A stretch of 64,000 nt of DNA, taken from contig NZ_VFML01000001.1 in assembly GCF_006715045.1 (NCBI RefSeq), positions 5,113,501-5,177,500 on the forward strand, read 5' to 3'. The stretch is from Amycolatopsis cihanbeyliensis (GTDB lineage: Bacteria > Actinomycetota > Actinomycetes > Mycobacteriales > Pseudonocardiaceae). Shown one piece after another: positions 57,725-64,000 of the stretch. Under the pieces are notes generated by a model. The model ran no database searches. It saw nothing but the letters and a program-made list of their open reading frames with translations, and was not told where the DNA came from. A program made the position numbers and the translations under genes. Numbering within the stretch: the stretch's first letter is position 1; every line of letters starts with the position of its first letter.

Positions 57725-59338
57725 GTGACCGTGCCGAAGAGTCGTACCGCCCTCCCGGCGGTGGCCGCCATGACCTGCGTCCTCGCGGCCTGCTCGTCAC
57801 CGTCCTCCGCGCCGACGGACACCTCGCCACCGCCGACCACGGCCGAATCGGTGGCCTCCAGCGCGCCGACCACCCGAGCGCCGCTGGATCGGTACTACGA
57901 GCAGAACCTGGAGTGGGGTCCCTGCGCACCGTTCGCGACCTCGGCGGACAGCACGGCCGCCTTCCGGATCGAGGGTGTCGAGTGCGCGCGGCTGCGGGTG
58001 CCGCTGGACTATGCCGAGCCCGGTGGCGAGGAGATCACCCTCGGCCTGCTCCGGCACCGGGCCGGTAACCCGGACGCGCGGATCGGTTCGCTGGTGCTCA
58101 ACCCGGGCGGGCCGGGTGCCTCCGGCATGGTGGCCGCGGCCGGTATCGGCGTGCAGGCCCGAAAAGGTGCCCTGGCGCAGCGGTTCGACCTGGTGGGTTT
58201 CGATCCGCGTGGGGTGGGGGCGAGCCGGCCGCAGGTCGAGTGTCTTACCGACGCGCAGCGGGACGCCGACCGGGCCGATGACGGGGAGACCGACGGTTCC
58301 CCGCGAGGGGTGGCCGAGCAGGAGGCCGAGGCACGGGACTTCATCGCGGGCTGTGTGCGGCACACCGAGCACGGCGAGCGGATGCTGGCGAACCTGGGTA
58401 CCCGTGACGTGGTCAAGGACATGGACGTGCTGCGTTCCGCGTTGGGGGACGAGAAGCTGTCCTATGTCGGCTATTCCTACGGCACCCGGATCGGCTACAC
58501 GTATGCCGAGGCCTTTCCCTCCAGGGTCCGGGCGATGGTGCTGGACGGGGCGGTCGATCCGGAGCAGGACGCGCTGGAGAGCACACTTGCCCAGGTGGCA
58601 GGGTTCGGGGTGGCGTTCGGTGAGTTCGTTGACTGGTGTGTCCAGCGGCAGGACTGTGCGCTGGGTTCGGATCCGGCCGGGGCGACCGGGGCGTATCAGG
58701 ACCTGGTGCGGCCGCTGATCGACAACCCGATCGAGGTGGGCGACGGTCGTAGGCTGTCCTACGAGGACGCGACCACCGGCACGATCCAGGCGCTGTACGC
58801 CGAGCAGTTCTGGGAGAAGCTGAACACCGGGCTCGCCGAGGTCCGGCAGGGCAGTGGCAAGACCCTGATGGAGCTGGCCGATCGGTACAACCAGCGGGAC
58901 GAGAACGGGCACTACGCGAGTACCCAGGACGCGTTCACCGCGATCAACTGCGTGGACCACCCGAAGATCACCGACAAGGACGCGATACTGGCCGCGCAGC
59001 GGGAGATGGCGAAGTCCGCGCCGTTCCTTGATGATGGTCGGCCGGATGGGGCGGCGTTGGATGCGTGTGCGTTCTGGCCGGTGCCGAGTACGTCGGAGCC
59101 GGGGTTGCCGCGGGTGGATGGGGTGCCGTCGCCGTTGGTGGTTTCGACGACGAATGATCCGGCGACGCCGTATGAGGCTGGGGTGAATCTTGCGAGGGCG
59201 ATGGATGGGGCGTTGGTGACTTTCGAGGGGACGCAGCACACGGTGTTCTTGCAGGGTAATGAGTGTGTGGATGGGGCGGGTACGGCGTACCTGGTCGACG
59301 GCACCCTGCCCGCGGAAGGCACCCGCTGCGCGCCCTGA
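57725..59338 (+). CDS. Hip1/CaeA-like exported serine protease, copy 2
   Basis: A 537-residue paralogue of the preceding gene with lipobox LAACSS and the same triad (GYSYGT, ND, QHTVF). Between the two genes, blocks of identical DNA alternate with diverged ones: around LVGFDPRGVGASRPQV, ADRADDGETDGSPRGVAEQEAEA, GTRDVVKDMDVLRSALGDEK and the whole C-terminal 311 bp. GTG 57725 is 22 bp after the previous stop. Tandem copies of this family are usual in this location. The pattern points to repeated gene conversion between neighbours, not simple duplication age. Confidence 0.88.
   Translation: MTVPKSRTALPAVAAMTCVLAACSSPSSAPTDTSPPPTTAESVASSAPTTRAPLDRYYEQNLEWGPCAPFATSADSTAAFRIEGVECARLRVPLDYAEPGGEEITLGLLRHRAGNPDARIGSLVLNPGGPGASGMVAAAGIGVQARKGALAQRFDLVGFDPRGVGASRPQVECLTDAQRDADRADDGETDGSPRGVAEQEAEARDFIAGCVRHTEHGERMLANLGTRDVVKDMDVLRSALGDEKLSYVGYSYGTRIGYTYAEAFPSRVRAMVLDGAVDPEQDALESTLAQVAGFGVAFGEFVDWCVQRQDCALGSDPAGATGAYQDLVRPLIDNPIEVGDGRRLSYEDATTGTIQALYAEQFWEKLNTGLAEVRQGSGKTLMELADRYNQRDENGHYASTQDAFTAINCVDHPKITDKDAILAAQREMAKSAPFLDDGRPDGAALDACAFWPVPSTSEPGLPRVDGVPSPLVVSTTNDPATPYEAGVNLARAMDGALVTFEGTQHTVFLQGNECVDGAGTAYLVDGTLPAEGTRCAP
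59018..59328 (+). repeat. 311-bp exact repeat with atypical codon use, copy 2
   Basis: Second copy of the segment at 57376-57686, ending 10 bases before the stop. Borders are sharp: the preceding codons differ between genes (GCGGTGG against AAGTCC) and the following codons also differ. Confidence 0.9.
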
Positions 59339-59341
59339 GAG

Positions 59342-60028
59342 TTACGGCCGGACGGGCAGGTTGTGCTCGGTCAGGGCGAGTTCCAGCATCACCGCGCCCT
59401 CGTTCGGTTTGCGCGGCGGGATCTGCATCCACACCCGGACCAGATCACGGGGCTGCTCGGCGGTGACCCAGAACTTCAGATCGACATCGGACTGGATGCC
59501 CGGCACGAGCTCGGAGACCACCTCCCGGCTCACCGCGCCGTTGACCCGGAACGCCTCGACCTCCTCGAGTTCCTCCCTGCCCTCGGTCTCCAGCTCCCGC
59601 GCGGAGGTCAGTAACTGCCGCAGCCCCGTTTCCGGCGCCAGCACGGTGGCCGGGGCGTACCGCGCGGGCACCGGCTCCTCCCACCGGGAACCCTCGTTAC
59701 CGGTGAGGTACAGGGTGTCACCCTGGAGCAGGAACTCGTACTCGACGCGTTCCAGCCCGTCCTGCACGTCGGCGGTGCCGCTGGCCCAGCCGAACTCGCC
59801 ACCCTCGGTCGAGGCCGCGCCCTCCAGGTTGCGGATGTTCATTCCCGGCACCGTGCCGCTCACCCCGAGGGTGAACCGCACCGAACGCAGCTCGGCGAGC
59901 CGATCCGCCGCGGCGGCCACCAGGCCCCGCCCCTCCGGCAGCGGACCGGTGGTGTCCGGGGAGGAGGCACACCCGGCAAGCAGCCCGAGCGCGAGCGCGG
60001 TCACCAACGCGGTCCGGCGGCAGAGCAT
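59342..60028 (-). CDS. LppX/LprAFG family lipoprotein
   Basis: A 228-residue lipoprotein with signal and lipobox LLAGCASS. The mature part follows the LppX_LprAFG plan: helix LVAAAADRLAELRSVRFTLGVSGT, the strand-rich half-barrel, GDTLYLTG, YAPATVLAPETGLRQLLTSARELE and the closing strand region LVRVWMQIPPRK. LprG-type proteins carry triacylated lipids or glycolipids across the envelope in mycobacteria. It is convergent with the second Hip1-like gene, 3 bp apart. TAACGT stands 7 bases before ATG 60028, so a leaderless start is possible. Confidence 0.9.
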   Translation of the reverse strand: MLCRRTALVTALALGLLAGCASSPDTTGPLPEGRGLVAAAADRLAELRSVRFTLGVSGTVPGMNIRNLEGAASTEGGEFGWASGTADVQDGLERVEYEFLLQGDTLYLTGNEGSRWEEPVPARYAPATVLAPETGLRQLLTSARELETEGREELEEVEAFRVNGAVSREVVSELVPGIQSDVDLKFWVTAEQPRDLVRVWMQIPPRKPNEGAVMLELALTEHNLPVRP

Positions 60029-60038
60029 GCTCCCTACG

Positions 60039-61016
60039 TTAGCTTGGCCGCTGGTGGGACGTCGCGAAGGTGCGCCGGTAGGCGAGTGGGGCGACCCCGA
60101 TGGCCGAGCTGAGATGCTGCCGCAGTGAGGCGGCCGTGCCCAGGCCCGACTCGGAGGCCACGGTCTCGATCGGCAGGTTCGTGGTCTCCAGCAGATGCCG
60201 GGCATGCCGCACCCGCTGCTGGGTCAGCCAGGCCCGCGGCGGCAACCCGGTCTCGGCGCGGAAGCGCCTGCTGAAGGTGCGCACGCTCATCCGCGCGTGC
60301 CGGGCCAAGGTGGTCAGGTCGAGCCGCTCGCCCAGGTGGCGCAGGGCCCACGCCCTGGTCGTGGCGGTGCTGCCGGTGTCGCTCTCGGCAACCGGGCGCT
60401 CGATGAACTGGCTCTGGCCGCCGTCCCGCCACGGCGGCACCACGCAGTAGCGCGCCGCGGTGTTGGCGACCTCGCTGCCGTGGTCCGCCCGCAGCACGTG
60501 CAGGCACAGGTCCACGCCAGCGGCGAGCCCGGCCGAGGTGAGCACCTCGCCCTCGTCCACGAACAGCACGGTCTCGTCCAGTTCCACCCGCGGGTAGAGG
60601 CGGCGGAAGTCCTCGGCGTGTGCCCAGTGCGTGGTGGCCCGGCGACCGTCCAGCACACCGGCGGCACCGAGCACGAAGGCGCCGGTGCAGATGGACATCA
60701 GCCGGGCACCGGGTGGGATCAGCGCCAGCGCATCGGCCACCGGCCCCGGCAGGGTGCCGTGCCGGCGCGGGCCGGCGACCCGGGTGCCCGGAATGATCAC
60801 GGTGTCGGCCTCGGTGAGTACCTCGGGGCCGTGCTCGAGTACGGCCGTGTACCCGGTGGAGACCCGGACCGGCTGGTCGTCGACACCGCAGATCCGCACC
60901 TCGTAGAGCGGCTCGCCGTCGCGTTCGGCTGCGCGGAACAACTGGGGCGGGATGTGCAGGTCGTACCCCACCACCTCACTGATCGCGAGCACGACCACCC
61001 GGTGCGGCAGAGGCAT
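60039..61016 (-). CDS. GlxA-type AraC family regulator with DJ-1/PfpI domain
   Basis: A 325-residue regulator. Residues 1-180 are a class I amidotransferase/DJ-1-like domain with MSICTGAFVLGAAGVLDGRRATTHW, where the nucleophile Cys is kept and the following acidic/His sites partly. Residues 230-320 are an AraC helix-turn-helix pair (LTTLARHARMSVRTFSRRFRAETGLPPRAWLTQQRV, VASESGLGTAASLRQHL). GlxA proteins often control nucleoside or amino-acid catabolism, and in Streptomyces one is a differentiation regulator. It is divergent from an MFS gene. ATG 61016 chosen; 61034 is also in frame. Confidence 0.88.
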   Translation of the reverse strand: MPLPHRVVVLAISEVVGYDLHIPPQLFRAAERDGEPLYEVRICGVDDQPVRVSTGYTAVLEHGPEVLTEADTVIIPGTRVAGPRRHGTLPGPVADALALIPPGARLMSICTGAFVLGAAGVLDGRRATTHWAHAEDFRRLYPRVELDETVLFVDEGEVLTSAGLAAGVDLCLHVLRADHGSEVANTAARYCVVPPWRDGGQSQFIERPVAESDTGSTATTRAWALRHLGERLDLTTLARHARMSVRTFSRRFRAETGLPPRAWLTQQRVRHARHLLETTNLPIETVASESGLGTAASLRQHLSSAIGVAPLAYRRTFATSHQRPS

Positions 61017-61087
61017 GGCAAGATTCTTGCACATATTGGCAACCAGGCCACTCGTTCGGGATCCCGCCGCGCGGCAGGCTGTGCCGC

Positions 61088-62392
61088 GTGGTTCACCTCG
61101 ATGACCGCGGCGCCACGGCCGCGAAGGGGCCGGGGAGCTCGCGCCGCCCGCACTGGGCCTGGCTGGTCGTTGTCGCCGCCTTCTTCGCACTGGTCGGCGC
61201 GGCGGGGTTCCGCGCGGCACCGAGTGTGCTGATCGACCCGCTGCACGCGGAGTTCGGCTGGTCCCGCGGGACGATCTCGGCGGCCGTGTCGATCAACATG
61301 CTGTTGTACGGCCTGTTCTCCCCGTTCGCCGCGGCGTTGATGGAACGCCTCGGCATGCGCAGGGTGGTCGCCACGGCGTTGCTGCTGGTCGCGACGGGCA
61401 GCGGGCTGACCGTTTTCATGTCGGCCAGCTGGCAGCTGATGCTCTGCTGGGGAGTGCTGGTCGGGGTGGGTACCGGCTCGATGGCGCTGGCCTTCGTGGC
61501 CACCGTGACCTCGCGCTGGTTCGTCCGGCATCGCGGGCTGGTCAGCGGCGTGCTGACCGCGGCGGGCGCGGCCGGGCAGCTGGTGTTCCTGCCGCTGGTC
61601 GCCGTGCTGGCCACCGACCACGGCTGGCGCACCGCGTCCCTGGCGGTGTCCGGTGCCGCGCTGGTGGTGGTGCCGATCGTGCTGCTCCTGCTGCGGGACC
61701 ACCCCCGTGATGTCGGCACCACGGCCTACGGTGCCGAGCAGGGTCACGAGGAGGCGGTTCCGCCCCCGGCCGCGGGTTCCGCCCGGCGGGCGTTGCTCGT
61801 GCTGGCCGACGCCGCGAGGTCGCGGACGTTCTGGCTGCTCGCCGGCGGGTTCGCGATCTGCGGGGCCTCCACCAACGGCCTGATCGGTACGCATTTCGTC
61901 CCCGCCGCGCATGACCACGGCATGCCGCACACCACGGCGGCGAGCCTGCTCGCACTGGTCGGGGTGTTCGACATCGCGGGCACGGTCGCCTCCGGCTGGC
62001 TGACCGACCGGGTGGACCCGCGCTGGCTGCTGGGCGTCTACTACACGCTGCGCGGCGCCTCGCTGATCCTGCTGCCGCAGCTGTTCGCGCCGACCACCGA
62101 ACCCCCGATGTGGGCGTTCATCGTGTTCTACGGCCTGGACTGGGTGGCCACGGTGCCGCCGACGGTCGCGCTGTGCCGCCAGTGGTGGGGCATGACCGGA
62201 CCGATCGTGTTCGGCTGGGTGTTCGCCGCGCACCAGGTCGGCGCCGCGCTGGCCGCTTTCGGCGCCGGCCTCGCCCGCGACCAGCTGGGCAGCTACAACC
62301 TCGCCTGGTACGTGGCCGGCGGCCTGTGCGCCCTCGCCACCGTCATGTCCCTGCGCATCCGCTCCCGGCGTGTTTGCCCTCCACGCGCGTGA
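61088..62392 (+). CDS. MFS transporter
   Basis: A 434-residue protein with 12 hydrophobic segments of the major facilitator plan. Visible signatures are the loop GLMERLGMRR-type MERLGMRRVVATALLL after TM2 and a central cytoplasmic loop with RDHPRDVGTTAYGAEQGHEE, typical of the oxalate/formate-monocarboxylate type. GTG 61088 lies 72 bp from the divergent regulator start; the GlxA-type regulator may control it. The final codons, ending VCPPRA, and its stop lie inside a 21-bp tandem repeat, so the C-terminus has been altered by that element. Confidence 0.88.
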   Translation: MVHLDDRGATAAKGPGSSRRPHWAWLVVVAAFFALVGAAGFRAAPSVLIDPLHAEFGWSRGTISAAVSINMLLYGLFSPFAAALMERLGMRRVVATALLLVATGSGLTVFMSASWQLMLCWGVLVGVGTGSMALAFVATVTSRWFVRHRGLVSGVLTAAGAAGQLVFLPLVAVLATDHGWRTASLAVSGAALVVVPIVLLLLRDHPRDVGTTAYGAEQGHEEAVPPPAAGSARRALLVLADAARSRTFWLLAGGFAICGASTNGLIGTHFVPAAHDHGMPHTTAASLLALVGVFDIAGTVASGWLTDRVDPRWLLGVYYTLRGASLILLPQLFAPTTEPPMWAFIVFYGLDWVATVPPTVALCRQWWGMTGPIVFGWVFAAHQVGAALAAFGAGLARDQLGSYNLAWYVAGGLCALATVMSLRIRSRRVCPPRA

Positions 62393-63031
62393 GTTTGCCG
62401 CCCACGCGCACGAGTTTGCTCCTCACGCGCACGAGTTTGCCGTTCACGTAGGCGAGTTGGCCGCGCCCGGGTCCCCCCGCCACGTAGCGGGAACCCCTGG
62501 ACATGGATCAGCACGTCCTCGGCGCTCTCGGGATCGCGGTCGGTGCGGTGCCGGCCGATGGTCCCGAGCAGTTCGGCGAGCAGGTCCTTCAGTTCGGCGG
62601 CCGTCAGCCGGACGACCATGCTGTTGAACCCGGCGGCTTCCGCCCACTCACGCGGCCAGACCTGTTCCGAGTAGGTGATCGCCCGCTGGAAGTCGAGCTC
62701 GATGACCTCGCGCACCAGGGTGCGTACCGGACCGCGGGTCTCCGTCGAGGACGTCGTCGATATCGAACCGGGTGTGGTCGTGCACCGCACGCCACCAGCG
62801 CTCTCGCCGGGTCCCGAAGTCGGTTTCCTCGGTGATGAACCCGGTGTTGGCCAGCCGACGCAGGTGCCAGCTGATGTTGCCGCTGTCCTCGGTCAACCGC
62901 TTTGCCAGCCGGGCCGAGGTGGCGGGGCCCTCCGTGCGCAGCAGGCCGAGTATCCGAACGCGCAGCGGATGCGCCAGCCCCCGCAGGCTGCGGGCGTCCA
63001 ACTGTTTGTACGTCTCCCGCTCGTCCGCCAT
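62293..63031 (-). pseudogene. ArsR-type winged-helix regulator, frameshifted
   Basis: From ATG 63031 the frame gives ADERETYKQLDARSLRGLAHPLRVRILGLLRTEG, SARLAKRLTEDSGNISWHLRRL and WWRAVHDHTRFDIDDVLDG, an HTH_20 regulator. Near 62740-62750 the frame breaks: homology continues one frame over (RGPVRTLVREVIELDFQRAITYSEQVWPREWAEAAG, LTAAELKDLLAELL). The first frame stops at 62648. The second reads on through the 21-bp repeats and into the MFS 3' end to 62293. Either the gene is dead, a sequencing error exists, or frameshifting occurs. A 16-bp palindrome lies 17 bp upstream. Confidence 0.75.
62364..62462. repeat. 21-bp tandem repeats between converging genes
   Basis: Full units at 62385-62405, 62406-62426 and 62427-62447 share GCGC(A/G)(C/T)GAGTTTGC and a closing CAC, with partial units on both sides. 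The period of 21 bp is seven codons, so the minus-strand frame reads RxxQTRA-type repeats. The stop codon of the MFS gene lies in the first full unit. Confidence 0.85.
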
Positions 63032-63047
63032 CCCGTCAGCCCAGAGT

Positions 63048-63063
63048 GCGAAGAACTCTTCGC
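63048..63063. promoter_or_regulatory. 16-bp palindromic operator between ArsR-type gene and glnA2
   Basis: GCGAAGA-ac-TCTTCGC is a perfect inverted repeat with 7-bp arms. It lies between the start of the ArsR-type gene (63031) and glnA2 (63126), so binding could affect both. Its A+T content is higher than the context. Confidence 0.55.
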
Positions 63064-63113
63064 AAGGTTGCCCGGATCGGGTACCAGGCAACGTGGCGTT
63101 AACACGATCCGCA

Positions 63114-63119
63114 TAGGGT
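63114..63119 (+). promoter_or_regulatory. -10 box of a probable leaderless promoter (glnA2)
   Basis: TAGGGT is 6 nt before ATG 63126. No ribosome site is present. Confidence 0.5.
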
Positions 63120-63125
63120 GCCGAC

Positions 63126-64000
63126 ATGGAACGCCAGCAGGAGTTCGTGCTGCGCACGCTGGAAGAACGTGACATCCGCTTTGTCCGTCTGTGGTTCACC
63201 GACGTACTGGGCTTCCTCAAGTCGGTGGCCATCGCGCCGGCCGAACTGGAGGGTGCCTTCGCCGAGGGGATCGGCTTCGACGGCTCGGCGATCGAGGGTT
63301 TCGCGCGGGTGTACGAGTCGGACATGGTCGCCAAGCCAGACCCCGCCACCTTCCAGGTGCTGCCGTGGGAGACGCCGGAGGGCGGCCATTACTCGGCGCG
63401 GATGTTCTGCGATATCGCGATGCCGAACGGCTCGCCGTCCTGGGCAGACCCCCGGCACGTGCTGCGGCGGCAGCTCTCCAAGGCCAGCGAAGCCGGTTTC
63501 ACCTGCTACGTGCATCCGGAGATCGAGTTCTTCCTGCTGTCCACCCTGCCCGAGGACGGTCGCGAGCCGGAGCCCGCCGACAACGGCGGTTACTTCGACC
63601 AGGCCAGTCATGCCACCGCGACCCATTTCCGCAGGCACGCCATCGAGACGCTGGAGGCGATGGGCATCTCGGTGGAGTTCAGCCACCACGAGGGTGCGCC
63701 CGGCCAGCAGGAGATCGACCTGCGCTACGCCGACGCGCTGACCATGGCCGACAACGTGATGACCTTCCGGTACGTGGTCAAGGAGGTCGCGCTCACCCAG
63801 GGTGTGCGGGCCACGTTCATGCCCAAGCCGTTCACCGACCAGCCCGGCTCCGGCATGCACACCCACTTCTCCCTCTTCGAGGGGGACAGCAATGCCTTCT
63901 ACGACCCGGAGGACCCCTACGAACTGTCCGAGACGGGCAAGGCGTTCGTCGCCGGTCTGCTCAGTCACGCGCGGGAGATCTCGGCGGTGACCAACCAGTG
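63126..64000 (+). CDS. glnA2: Glutamine synthetase GlnA2-type, partial
   Basis: The first 291 residues of a type I glutamine synthetase; the gene runs off the right edge. RQQEFVLRTLEERDIRFVRLWFTDVLGFLKSV at the start matches the GlnA2 class in mycobacteria, followed by the latch IGFDGSAIEG, metal ligands in VHPEIEFFLL, HHEGAPGQQEIDLRYADAL and FMPKPFTDQPGSGMHTHFS with His and Glu. It makes glutamine from glutamate and ammonia with ATP, or a related gamma-glutamyl product. The position next to Hip1-like proteases is as in M. tuberculosis. The start codon is 6 nt from a TAGGGT box. Confidence 0.93.
   Translation, partial: MERQQEFVLRTLEERDIRFVRLWFTDVLGFLKSVAIAPAELEGAFAEGIGFDGSAIEGFARVYESDMVAKPDPATFQVLPWETPEGGHYSARMFCDIAMPNGSPSWADPRHVLRRQLSKASEAGFTCYVHPEIEFFLLSTLPEDGREPEPADNGGYFDQASHATATHFRRHAIETLEAMGISVEFSHHEGAPGQQEIDLRYADALTMADNVMTFRYVVKEVALTQGVRATFMPKPFTDQPGSGMHTHFSLFEGDSNAFYDPEDPYELSETGKAFVAGLLSHAREISAVTNQ

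Noticed and set aside
62503..62835. 110-codon plus-strand frame opposite the ArsR-type gene
   Set aside because: It is antisense to the frameshifted regulator and has no homology of its own.

Overview
The window is about 71-73 percent G+C by eye, with very high third-position G+C and many GTG and TTG starts. The protein families point to an actinomycete of the Pseudonocardiaceae (Amycolatopsis, Saccharomonospora or Prauserella type): DUF5753 regulators, DUF3558 lipoproteins, ESX/EspG proteins, Hip1-like exported proteases, SURF1 and GlnA2. No species can be named from this sequence alone. A backbone matches, from memory, the Mycobacterium tuberculosis Rv2222c-Rv2236c order: cobD, SURF1-like, ptpA, Nif3-like, zinc-ribbon protein, RNase H/phosphatase, panB, two Hip1-like proteases and glnA2. 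Here it is expanded by accessory blocks.

Layout. 1-4465: a DUF5753 regulator, two tiny genes and an orphan ESX cassette (small ESX-like protein, DUF3558 lipoprotein, PPE-like protein, EspG). 4546-9564: SpoIIM, RDD and tandem DUF2207-like membrane proteins. 9574-13255: an active/inactive M16 peptidase pair and nudC. 13280-13848: a decayed locus with an IS630-type remnant. 13890-16577: gluconate permease, gluconokinase and GntR regulator around a doubled operator. 16613-23242: the conserved cobD-to-RNase H block, with a fructosamine kinase beside the small tyrosine phosphatase and a secreted chorismate mutase. 23301-23694: RNase P RNA. 24283-24469: an iron-box-like palindrome, a 21-residue peptide with eight cysteines and a strong terminator. 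24517-26697: a SCO6745-type protein and a cytochrome P450.

27240-36140 holds a type IV secretion-like operon: small membrane proteins, a VirB4-type ATPase, a polytopic VirB6-like protein, a VirB8/TcpC-like protein and a two-domain wall hydrolase. No relaxase or coupling protein is seen. It starts from a good promoter followed by three 18-bp repeats. 38214-43763: an envelope-stress type module (lipoprotein, adaptor, MacB-like ATPase and permease) divergent from a two-component system. 43764-56001: a CooC/MinD-like ATPase, RNB nuclease, proline iminopeptidase, panB, ogt, nadE and secA2, plus a duplicated structured element flanking a DUF998 gene. 56089-64000: two Hip1-like lipoproteins showing gene conversion, an LprG-like lipoprotein, a GlxA-type regulator, an MFS transporter, a frameshifted ArsR-type gene and the start of glnA2.

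Cross-cutting signals are eight apparently leaderless genes with a TANNNT box 6-7 nt before the start codon, a 77-bp inverted repeat found twice between convergent genes, and a 21-bp tandem repeat that reads into two gene ends. No tRNA, rRNA or CRISPR array was seen.
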